Below are positions 8,651 to 16,436 of a stretch of DNA of 64,000 bases, piece after piece. The stretch covers positions 1 to 64,000 of the forward strand of contig JAAWEK010000021.1 in the NCBI GenBank assembly GCA_022794265.1, in the 5' to 3' direction. The translations under genes were made by a program, and so were the position numbers. Each line of letters starts with the position of its first letter. The stretch's first letter is position 1. This stretch comes from Lachnospiraceae bacterium. GTDB taxonomy: Bacteria; Bacillota; Clostridia; Lachnospirales; Lachnospiraceae. The notes under the pieces are model-generated. The model was not told where the DNA came from. It worked only from the letters and a program-made list of their open reading frames with translations, and ran no database searches.

Positions 8651-9580
8651 TTAATATACAAGATTAACAATATACGAAACTACCGGCAGTGAAATAACCG
8701 AAACAATCGTAGTTATTGCAACACCTTTTGAAGCAAGTTCATAATTGCCGTTATACTCCTCTGCCAGCATAGAAGTCATGGAACCTACCGGCGTACTTAA
8801 CATAATCATACATACTCCACAGAGCAGCCGGTTGGATAAAACAGAAAATATCAGCAGACTCAATATAACCGGCAGAATCAGCTGACGAATTGCCACAAAC
8901 AGCAGCAATTTTGTATCCGTTATCATTTCTTTGACAGAAATAACCGCTAACGATGCCCCTATAACCATCATGCTCAGTGGTGCGGTCAAATTGCTGACCA
9001 TTTCGATGGTTTTAGCCGCTACATAGGGAACCGGAATTTTTGTAATAAACAAAATCAGAGTTAACACACAGGCTATAACACCATTGTTAAATATTTTTCT
9101 CCATTGGATTCCTGTCTCTTTCTCTTTGTTCTGTCCTTTATCCATCAAACTTATTCCATACGTATAGATTAAAATATTATAAGGAAGCAAAAACAGAGAG
9201 CCATATAACAACGCTTCATTTCCATAGATTTCCGATATTATGGGAAATCCCATAAAACCGATATTGGAAAATACAGTCATTGCACTGTAAACCCTTCGGG
9301 ACGACGGCTCTGTTCCAATCAGTATCGGAAGAACCGCAGCTATAATAATCAATATAAAATATAAAATTACAGCAATCCCAAGTGTTTTCAATAATTCCAT
9401 GTTTTTTATATTAACAGCTTCTCCTGATACCGATGATAAAATCAATGCCGGATTTGCAATATTTACAACAATTGATGACAGCTTTCCTCTGGTTTCTGAT
9501 GTAATAATATTACTTTTATATGCAGCAAATCCAATTCCCATTATAATAAATAAAACTATCATCTGTTGCAGAATTTCCAC
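8651..9580 (-). CDS. AEC-family auxin-efflux-carrier-like transporter
   Basis: The 309-residue protein is a chain of about ten hydrophobic helices with the two-fold Mem_trans layout of the AEC family. The conserved N-terminal half has AFKSN-like AAYKSN and NPALILSS motifs, and the C-terminal half has a MIMLSTPVGSMTSMLAEEY motif. Bacterial members are secondary carriers, often for malate or other organic acids, but the substrate here cannot be read from sequence. The start is GTG at 9580, with AAAGGGAAG about 12 nt upstream, which is a rather long spacing. It follows malEFG after a clear terminator, so it is probably transcribed separately. Confidence 0.9.
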   Translation of the reverse strand: MEILQQMIVLFIIMGIGFAAYKSNIITSETRGKLSSIVVNIANPALILSSVSGEAVNIKNMELLKTLGIAVILYFILIIIAAVLPILIGTEPSSRRVYSAMTVFSNIGFMGFPIISEIYGNEALLYGSLFLLPYNILIYTYGISLMDKGQNKEKETGIQWRKIFNNGVIACVLTLILFITKIPVPYVAAKTIEMVSNLTAPLSMMVIGASLAVISVKEMITDTKLLLFVAIRQLILPVILSLLIFSVLSNRLLCGVCMIMLSTPVGSMTSMLAEEYNGNYELASKGVAITTIVSVISLPVVSYIVNLVY

Positions 9581-9674
9581 GACTATTCACTTCCCTTTCC
9601 ATAATATAATTATTAACCTTATTATATCCAATAACATGATTCCTATTTATATTCAATCCTTTGCATCATTCCAT

Positions 9675-9704
9675 AAAAAACCTGCTACGCATGGGCGCAG
9701 CAGG
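9675..9704 (-). terminator. Rho-independent terminator of malEFG
   Basis: On the minus strand, CCTGCTGCGC pairs with GCGTAGCAGG (one mismatch) around a 4-nt loop and runs into TTTTTT. It lies 22 bases past the malG stop. Confidence 0.92.
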
Positions 9705-9726
9705 TCAGGTAATTTATTCAGATTTA

Positions 9727-10566
9727 TTATTCCTTTACAGCCGCACCGCCAAGTCCGGTAACCATTGCTTTTTGTGATAATACAAAAAGAATAACGAAAG
9801 GAATTGCTACTGTAACCGCACCAGCGGCAAATGTTGTAAACTGAATTCTGGTTCCGTCGATAAATGTAATAAGTCCGGTACCAAGTGTATATTTTGTAGG
9901 TGTACCAAGTAACAACTTCGGATAAATGTAATCCATCCACGGACCAGTAAAACTGGTGATTGCCAGGAAGATTATCATTGGACGAAGAATCGGCATAACC
10001 ACACGGAAGAAAATCGTAAAGTGGTTTGCTCCGTCAATTCTTGCAGCCTCATCCAAAGCCTTCGGAACCGTATCTACATAACTCTTCATCAGCCATGTAT
10101 TATATGGTATATTACCTGCTGCATAGATTAACACCAGACCCCATAACTGGTCATGGGCGCCAATTCTGTCAGCGATAACATATAATGCCTGCATTCCTAC
10201 GAAAGACGGGAATATCTGAAGAACCAGCATTGCCATCATCATACTTTTTCTGAATGCAAAACGGAATCTTGAAAAGATATATGCAGATAACGAACAAACA
10301 ATAACTGTACACAGAGTTGTAGCAGCCGCTACAATCAATGTGTTTTCAAACCAGTATATGAAATTAGTTTCATTAATCAGCTTATCAAACTGTTTTAAAG
10401 AGAAACCGTCTGAAAACGGCATAATTGATGCCTGTGTCGCAGTGTTCAATGGTGAAAATGCCGTACTAATAACATAGACAATAGGATACAAAACTACTAA
10501 GGAGGCTATTGTTAAAAACAATACGAACATAACTTGAACAATTTTGCTTTTTGTTGTACCACGCAT
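9727..10566 (-). CDS. malG: Maltose/maltodextrin-type ABC transporter permease MalG
   Basis: This 279-residue inner-membrane permease has about six helices and the EAA loop typical of binding-protein-dependent permeases (DEAARIDGANHFTIFFRVVMPILRP, near residues 180-205). That loop contacts the ATPase. The start codon overlaps the malF stop by one base (TAATG), implying translational coupling. The operon lacks its own ATPase gene, as is common for Firmicutes sugar transporters that share a MsmX-type ATPase. The substrate class, alpha-glucosides or maltodextrins, is inferred from similarity to MalG. Confidence 0.92.
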   Translation of the reverse strand: MRGTTKSKIVQVMFVLFLTIASLVVLYPIVYVISTAFSPLNTATQASIMPFSDGFSLKQFDKLINETNFIYWFENTLIVAAATTLCTVIVCSLSAYIFSRFRFAFRKSMMMAMLVLQIFPSFVGMQALYVIADRIGAHDQLWGLVLIYAAGNIPYNTWLMKSYVDTVPKALDEAARIDGANHFTIFFRVVMPILRPMIIFLAITSFTGPWMDYIYPKLLLGTPTKYTLGTGLITFIDGTRIQFTTFAAGAVTVAIPFVILFVLSQKAMVTGLGGAAVKE

Positions 10567-11900
10567 TATAATTCACCCTCCTTAAACGATTTAGTCTGCC
10601 TAAAGTTCCATATAGCAAATGGTGCCAGAACAACAAATATCAACATCGCCAAAACCGAAGCATTTGCATAGTATTGTCGGTCGATTGTCAATTTGTATAT
10701 CCACGTGACAAGAAGGTCCGTGGCGCCCGCCCCGGTTTCTGTGGAAGCCAGAGTATTTGGACCACCACCGGTTAAGAAGTAAATCGCACCGAAGTTATTG
10801 ATATTGTGTGTAAATGACATAATAACCAACGGAACAGTCTGATATAATACGAGCGGTAATGTAATACTCTTAAATACCTGGAATTTATTTGCTCCGTCAA
10901 TAGTAGCTGCTTCAAATACGTCATCGGATATAGCTGTCATCTGACCGGTAATCAGAAGCATGAAATATGGAGCACCTACCCAGAGATTAACAAGAATACA
11001 GACAACTCTTACCAACGTCTCATCTGTTAACCAGTTAATGTTCTCACTAATAATGCCTAATTCCATCAGAGTCTTATTAATAGTTCCCTGAGAACCGTTC
11101 AGCATGTTCTGCCAAACCTTTACAGTCAAAATTGATGGTATTGCATACGGAAGAATTAAAATTGCCCGGAATACAGGTGCAATCTTCAGTTTTGTTTCAT
11201 AAAGAATAACTGCCAGAATCATTCCTCCGAAATAACAGGTCGCCGTTGCCAGAACACCCCAGATTAAGGTCCAGATTGCAACGCTTCCAAATGCAGATGT
11301 CCATGTGGAATCTCCACCAAACATACTTATGTAATTACTGATTCCAACCCAGTTTACCGGAGCACCTGGTGTCAGATGATTTGGGGATGACCAGTTGGTA
11401 AAACCGACCAGCATGGAAAATACCAATGGAATAATAACGAAGAAGATTACAAGTATTAAAGCTGGTGAAAGTCCCACGATTGGGAATGCCTTTCCAGCAA
11501 TACCATGTAAAGATTCTTTATTGCTTTTGCATCTTCCATCCAGACAAAATTCTGTGTATGCTGATAACGCACTTTTGACAGATGCTATATACATCAGAAT
11601 AAACAATATAACAATTACCAATGCAATCAATCCGTCAATTAAACGGAAATATGCCGGGCTGATTGGTACGGAATTTGGATCACCAGGTATCCTTCCCCAC
11701 CATCTGCCGATTTCAATCATATCTTTTATCATATTGGCCAGCTTCGGTGATACTGCCAATACAATAATTTCTAACAAAGCAAAGAAAGCGCCTTTCAGAT
11801 ATTGTTTAAGATAAATGATATGACCTAATCCCATAAATATACAAGACGATGCAAGTACATTTTTTCTTGAAGAACCATCAGTCTTAAGTGATGTTCCCAT
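10566..11900 (-). CDS. malF: Maltose/maltodextrin-type ABC transporter permease MalF
   Basis: The 444-residue permease is longer than a minimal permease. It has an N-terminal ~140-residue extension with about three extra hydrophobic segments (near residues 16-55 and 88-112), as seen in MalF- and GanP-like proteins. The canonical permease domain follows, with the EAA loop FEAATIDGANKFQVFKSITLP near residue 333. It pairs with MalG to form the channel. The ribosome site AGGTGAG lies just upstream. The 94-bp spacer from malE contains a perfect 17-bp hairpin that probably sets the malE:malF expression ratio. Confidence 0.93.
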   Translation of the reverse strand: MGTSLKTDGSSRKNVLASSCIFMGLGHIIYLKQYLKGAFFALLEIIVLAVSPKLANMIKDMIEIGRWWGRIPGDPNSVPISPAYFRLIDGLIALVIVILFILMYIASVKSALSAYTEFCLDGRCKSNKESLHGIAGKAFPIVGLSPALILVIFFVIIPLVFSMLVGFTNWSSPNHLTPGAPVNWVGISNYISMFGGDSTWTSAFGSVAIWTLIWGVLATATCYFGGMILAVILYETKLKIAPVFRAILILPYAIPSILTVKVWQNMLNGSQGTINKTLMELGIISENINWLTDETLVRVVCILVNLWVGAPYFMLLITGQMTAISDDVFEAATIDGANKFQVFKSITLPLVLYQTVPLVIMSFTHNINNFGAIYFLTGGGPNTLASTETGAGATDLLVTWIYKLTIDRQYYANASVLAMLIFVVLAPFAIWNFRQTKSFKEGEL

Positions 11901-11950
11901 AAACTCACCTATCTTTCATGTGAAATTTTATTGTTTCTATAACTATTTTT

Positions 11951-11986
11951 ATAATTCCAACTGAAGATTTCTTCAGTTGGAATTAT
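11951..11986 (-). promoter_or_regulatory. Perfect 17-bp intercistronic hairpin between malE and malF
   Basis: ATAATTCCAACTGAAGA and its exact reverse complement are separated by two bases. On the minus strand no T tract follows, so it is unlikely to be a simple terminator. Its position suggests an mRNA-stabilising or processing hairpin that protects the upstream malE message. Confidence 0.75.
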
Positions 11987-11994
11987 AAAGTCAA

Positions 11995-13329
11995 CTATTT
12001 CTGAGGAGGTAATGAGGATTTATTTGCCTTATCAAGTTCTCCCTGAATATCGGTTGTATTTCCATTCCAGATATTACCCATTGCAGCTTCAAAAGCGCTC
12101 CAGTATAAACTTGCTTCCGGCATATTCGGCATTGGATAAGAATGTGCAATCTGTTTCTGAAGTCCTTCCATGTACTCTTTTACCTTCGGATCTTCAATAT
12201 CTGCATAAACATCATTTCTGGAAGGCATTGTACTTGTAATCTCACAGCGTAATTTCTGCATTTCTTTTGTTAACAGGAATTCTGCAAATGCTTCTGCTTC
12301 ATTTTTATGGTTTGAATATGCAGATACGAACATACATCTAACACCCATAAAGTTTGTCGGAGGATTTTCGGAACCTGTTAATGAAGGAATGGATGTGATA
12401 CCGAAATCAACACCGTCTTCTTCATATACTTTAATGTTCCATGCACCTGATATATTCATGGCAAGTTTCTTGTTTGAGAATAATGAATCGTTATTCTTGT
12501 AATCCATATCTCCGGACTTCATACCAATAGCTTCAGATAAAGGAAGGAAATCATTTTTAATCTGTGCTACTGCTGCTTCTGTATTCTGGTATGTTGCTGT
12601 TGTATCATTTCCGTTTGGTCCATACAGATGATTATCCGGTGTAGAAGTAAACATTACTGTATAATATGCATTATCGGAATCCATTAAGAAAGCTTCTTTT
12701 CCTTTGTTGTTGGAATCTGCCTTAAATTCCTTAATGTAAGCCACCATATCTGTCATGTTCTTTGGAATTTCTTCTTCCGAAATCATTTCTTTATTGTAGA
12801 ACAATGCGTAAGTTTCAACAGATACCGGATATCCGTATAAAACAGAATTACCCTTACTGTCATTTAAAGTAGCACCCTGAAGTGCTTCTGCTGTAACATT
12901 TGACTTAACATATTCAATTTCAGACTGAGGAACCGGCTCAATTGCCGCCTGTGCAGCCATCTTACCAATGGTATCATGTGCACATGCAAATAAATCAGGA
13001 CCGTTTCCGGCAGGACCATCCAGTACAATCTTAGAATTTGCTTCTGAAGATTCAACATTAATATATTTAATAGTAATGTTTGGATATAACTTTGTGAACC
13101 ATTGACCAGCCTCCTGAATAAACTGATCCGGTCCTAACAGAGACTCCCATACAACAAGCTCTATCTTATCTGTTGTATTGATCTCCAACGTTGGTTTAAA
13201 ACTCTCTTTCAAACCTTCTTCTGTGATATAATCACGTTCTTCCGCCTGTTTCTTACTCGGACCGCATCCGGTAAACAGACCTGCTGCCATGGTTACTGCC
13301 AAAGCAACTGATAAAATTCTTTTTTTCAT
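11995..13329 (-). CDS. malE: Sugar-binding lipoprotein of the maltose-type ABC transporter
   Basis: This 444-residue extracellular solute-binding protein (family 1 type) has a lipoprotein signal peptide and lipobox LFTGC, with the lipidated Cys at residue 22. The start at 13329 is preferred over an upstream in-frame codon at 13353 because GGAAAGG lies 9 nt before it and the signal peptide starts directly with MKKR. The mature protein has the expected two-lobed pattern (e.g. FMGVRCMFVSAYSNHKNEAEAF near the hinge). It captures sugar at the cell surface for MalFG. It is first in the operon, with a ~290-nt leader back to the promoter at 13623-13651. Confidence 0.93.
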   Translation of the reverse strand: MKKRILSVALAVTMAAGLFTGCGPSKKQAEERDYITEEGLKESFKPTLEINTTDKIELVVWESLLGPDQFIQEAGQWFTKLYPNITIKYINVESSEANSKIVLDGPAGNGPDLFACAHDTIGKMAAQAAIEPVPQSEIEYVKSNVTAEALQGATLNDSKGNSVLYGYPVSVETYALFYNKEMISEEEIPKNMTDMVAYIKEFKADSNNKGKEAFLMDSDNAYYTVMFTSTPDNHLYGPNGNDTTATYQNTEAAVAQIKNDFLPLSEAIGMKSGDMDYKNNDSLFSNKKLAMNISGAWNIKVYEEDGVDFGITSIPSLTGSENPPTNFMGVRCMFVSAYSNHKNEAEAFAEFLLTKEMQKLRCEITSTMPSRNDVYADIEDPKVKEYMEGLQKQIAHSYPMPNMPEASLYWSAFEAAMGNIWNGNTTDIQGELDKANKSSLPPQK

Positions 13330-13622
13330 ATTTTCTCGCCTTTCCGAACCCATCGGTTCTATAATTTTAATATTTCTGTGAATCGGAATCTTTTTCGTTC
13401 ACCAGTTGATTCCTTTTCACAAACAGCTACTTAACTATGGTAAAAATGACTATTGCAGCCAATCAGATTCTGCACAAATGTCATTCATCACCCAGCAAAA
13501 AATAGTCTAAAATTAACAAGCTATTAGTAATTATAACCAATAAAGCCCATTTTATCAGGCTGAACTGAACATAAAACCAATAAAATGCACAAAATAGACT
13601 GCCTCTTATACTGTTCTTTTGT
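13330..13622 (-). other. Long untranslated leader of malE
   Basis: About 290 bases without an ORF that has a ribosome site. A second, weaker promoter-like pair (CTGATA, 17 bp, TATAAT) lies near 13532-13560. I see no known riboswitch core and no clear MalR-type or CRE operator. Confidence 0.4.
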
Positions 13623-13651
13623 AGTATATCATTCAAGACCGCTATTGTCAA
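13623..13651 (-). promoter_or_regulatory. Near-consensus sigma-A promoter for malEFG
   Basis: TTGACA (13651-13646), a 17-bp spacer and TATACT (13628-13623) on the minus strand. It sits just past the scpAB terminator and about 290 bp ahead of malE. Confidence 0.78.
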
Positions 13652-13668
13652 TATTTTCTATGCAAAAC

Positions 13669-13709
13669 AAGGACAATTTTTTGTGCATCTTGCACTAAAA
13701 ACCGTCCTT
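13669..13709 (-). terminator. Rho-independent terminator of scpAB
   Basis: AAGGAC...TGCA pairs with TGCA...GTCCTT with one mismatch and two G-U pairs around a 3-nt loop. TTGTTTT follows on the minus strand. It lies about 45 bases past the scpB stop. Confidence 0.78.
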
Positions 13710-13754
13710 ATTTCGCCAAAAGATTTTTTAATCATAGTTAATTTTACCAAAAAA

Positions 13755-14324
13755 CTATACGTTCAGCTTCATCTGTATCTCTTCCTCGGCTTCCATCTTA
13801 AACTCTTCCTGTTTTTCCGTATTCAGCATGGGCAGCTCCTCCAGAGATGTAACACCAAACTGTCTTAAAAATTCCTCCGTAGTACCAAACAGCAACGGTC
13901 TTCCAGGTGCATCCAGTCTTCCAATATCCGTTATCAGATTGTACTCCATCAGCTTATTTACCGCATGGTCGCACTTCACACCACGTATCTTTTCGATTTC
14001 ACTTCTGGTAACAGGCTGTTTATATGCCACAATGGACAAAGTTTCCAGCATCACATCAGTTAATACATGTTTTTTCGGCTGGGATGCCACTTTAATCAAG
14101 TATTCATATAATTCCTGTTTTGTACACATCTGATAAGAATCTTCCAATTCACAGATTTTAATTCCACGGTTTTCTTCCTCATACCGATCCATCATATTAT
14201 GTATTATCTTTTTTGTTGTTGCAACATCATGCCCGATTGCCTGTGCAATCTTTTCCACCTCAACAGAATCTCCCATTGTAAAAAGAATTGCTTCTATTGC
14301 AGCTTCTATTCTCTGTATTTCCAT
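13755..14324 (-). CDS. scpB: Segregation and condensation protein B
   Basis: The 189-residue protein has the two winged-helix domains of ScpB: an N-terminal wHTH (IEAAIEAILFTMGDSVEVEKIA) and a central TLSIVAYKQPVTRSEIEKIRGV motif that is diagnostic for the family. It works as a dimer with ScpA in the SMC condensin complex, which resolves newly replicated chromosomes. It follows scpA by 29 bp in the same operon. The length is typical. The last ~25 residues are an acidic tail. Confidence 0.96.
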   Translation of the reverse strand: MEIQRIEAAIEAILFTMGDSVEVEKIAQAIGHDVATTKKIIHNMMDRYEEENRGIKICELEDSYQMCTKQELYEYLIKVASQPKKHVLTDVMLETLSIVAYKQPVTRSEIEKIRGVKCDHAVNKLMEYNLITDIGRLDAPGRPLLFGTTEEFLRQFGVTSLEELPMLNTEKQEEFKMEAEEEIQMKLNV

Positions 14325-14353
14325 AGCTCCACTCTGCCAGTCCTTTCTTTGTA

Positions 14354-15115
14354 TTAAACTTCTCCGGCCGTAACTTCATTGGCATTTATTATGATATCAT
14401 CAAAAATATGATTCTGAACTATATTAATCTTCCCTACCTTCATTAATTCCAGTATCGCCAGAAATGTAACTATTACCTGTGTTCTGGAAGACTGTCCGGT
14501 CAGAATCTGTCTGAAACTGCAGGTACCGTTTTTTAATGCATATCCGTAAATGTAATCTATTTTTTCTTCCAGATTCACTTCTTCTTTTTCAATGGTTCCG
14601 AATTTACTCCGGATTGGATCTATTTTTTCCTCCTGCCGCCGCATAACCTCCTGAAAAATTGCATTCAGTTTTGAAAGAGTAAGATTCGAAAGCATTTGCT
14701 CCAAATCCACCGGCGGTTCATATTTTCTGACTTCTTCCGGAACCGTAGGTTTCTTATACAGACATTTTTCCGCATCCATCTGCCGGTCCCGCAGTTCATA
14801 TGACATATATTTATACATTTTGTATTCCAGAAGTTTTTCCACAAGTTCCTGTCTTGGGTCTTCCTCTTCGCCCTCTTCATTTACTTCTTTCGGTAACAGC
14901 ATTCTGGATTTAATGTCCAACAATGTTGCCGCCATAACCAGAAATTCGCTGACAATGTTTAAATCCTGCTTATTCATTGACCTGACATATTCCATATACT
15001 GATCTGTAATCTCAGCAATAGGAATATCATATATATTAACTTTACTTTTATCAATCAGATGTAATAATAAATCCAAAGGTCCTTCAAACACCTGAAGTTT
15101 TACCTCAAGTTCCAT
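14354..15115 (-). CDS. scpA: Segregation and condensation protein A (kleisin)
   Basis: The 253-residue kleisin subunit starts with the family signature FEGPLDLLLHLI at residues 10-21, which includes the segment that binds the SMC neck. It ends with a winged helix (near 190-245) that binds the SMC head. The acidic middle (EEGEEEDPRQ) is typical. With ScpB it bridges SMC heads for chromosome segregation. It lies in an operon-like row after dacF (33-bp gap). Confidence 0.96.
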   Translation of the reverse strand: MELEVKLQVFEGPLDLLLHLIDKSKVNIYDIPIAEITDQYMEYVRSMNKQDLNIVSEFLVMAATLLDIKSRMLLPKEVNEEGEEEDPRQELVEKLLEYKMYKYMSYELRDRQMDAEKCLYKKPTVPEEVRKYEPPVDLEQMLSNLTLSKLNAIFQEVMRRQEEKIDPIRSKFGTIEKEEVNLEEKIDYIYGYALKNGTCSFRQILTGQSSRTQVIVTFLAILELMKVGKINIVQNHIFDDIIINANEVTAGEV

Positions 15116-15148
15116 TCCAAAACTCCATTCTAACTTATGTAGTTCAAC

Positions 15149-16363
15149 TTAATTTTCAATTATTATATACTTATAGCATATTTTCTTAAAATAGTCTATA
15201 TAGGAAGCTTTTGAAACTTTTTTACATGCTTTCAGTTCCACACTACCAATTTTGTTTCCGTTTAGGTAATAATCTGCCGAACCCAGAACCTGCCCTTCTT
15301 CCACCGGCGCTTTAATTTTTTCAGGCAGATTATACTGTCTGGTAATATTTTCTGCTTTTTCGTCACCAGTACAGACATAGCGGAAACTATCCGGCTTCAT
15401 AAGCGGTACCGAATCTCTGGTTCCTCCTGTTATCCCCAGGGTTTCCGGCATATCTGCCAGTGAATCTTCATACAGACTGACCGCATTGTATCCGTAATTC
15501 AGCAGTGTCACCGCTTCCGAAAACCTGACTTTATAGTCCGGCGCCGCCATAATGACTGCGATTAGCTCGACTCCATCTTTCATTGCGGTAGCTGACAAAC
15601 AATATTTTGCCAGAGACGTACTTCCCGTTTTCAGGCCAGTGGCCCATTCATACTGTTTGATTAGCCGGTTTGTATTGGACAGGGTAAATTCACTGCTTCC
15701 CTTTGCAGTCACATGGGTAATATTTTCCATCCAGATTTTTGTATAATTCTTGATTTCCGGATGCTTCACCAAAAGTTCCCTTGACATCAGAGCCACATCC
15801 CGTGCCGTGGAATGATGGTCCATGGTATCATATAATCCGCAGCAATCCTTAAACACTGTATTTGTCATTCCCAGACTGGCTGCTTTTTCATTCATTCTTC
15901 TCACAAATTCTTCTTCACTTCCGGCAATATGCTCTGCCATAGCCACACTGGCATCATTTCCGGATGCAATAATAATGCATTTAATCATGGTCTCCACAGT
16001 CTGCTGTTCACCAGTCTCCAGAAATACCTGGGACCCTCCCATGGATTTGGCATGTTCACTGGTTGTTACCACATCCTCATAATCCAGCTTTCCTTCGTCT
16101 ATTGCCTCAAAAATCAGGATTAATGTCATTATTTTTGTAATGCTGGCCGGAGACAGAACCTCATCTGCATTCTGCTCAAAAATCACTTTTCCAGTGGATG
16201 CCTCCATCAATATAGCCGCCTTTGACGTCAGACTCAGTCCTGCTGTATTATCCGCACTGACTGCGTCCATATCCGGCATATTGCCATATAATAAAGACGG
16301 TCTTGAAAATATAACAGAAACTACTACTGTCAGCATTAATAAAACACATACCATTTTCTTCAT
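15149..16363 (-). CDS. dacF: D-alanyl-D-alanine carboxypeptidase (DacF-type, PBP5 family)
   Basis: The 404-residue low-molecular-weight PBP trims the terminal D-Ala from peptidoglycan stem peptides. An N-terminal signal sequence or anchor precedes the serine peptidase S11 domain. All three active-site motifs are visible: SITK (near residue 75), SGN (near 131) and KTG (near 237). A C-terminal PBP5-like beta domain follows. The ATG at 16363 is the likely start although its ribosome site is weak; a TTG four codons earlier is an alternative. In Bacillus dacF lies next to spoIIA and works in the forespore. Here it sits between the sulfatase and scpA, so a sporulation role is plausible but unproven. 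Confidence 0.92.
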   Translation of the reverse strand: MKKMVCVLLMLTVVVSVIFSRPSLLYGNMPDMDAVSADNTAGLSLTSKAAILMEASTGKVIFEQNADEVLSPASITKIMTLILIFEAIDEGKLDYEDVVTTSEHAKSMGGSQVFLETGEQQTVETMIKCIIIASGNDASVAMAEHIAGSEEEFVRRMNEKAASLGMTNTVFKDCCGLYDTMDHHSTARDVALMSRELLVKHPEIKNYTKIWMENITHVTAKGSSEFTLSNTNRLIKQYEWATGLKTGSTSLAKYCLSATAMKDGVELIAVIMAAPDYKVRFSEAVTLLNYGYNAVSLYEDSLADMPETLGITGGTRDSVPLMKPDSFRYVCTGDEKAENITRQYNLPEKIKAPVEEGQVLGSADYYLNGNKIGSVELKACKKVSKASYIDYFKKICYKYIIIEN

Positions 16364-16436
16364 AATGTTTACCAACCATAGCTTTTATTACTTATTATAT
16401 TTTCCGACCGTCCGATTTATGCAGAAAGCCTTTGTT

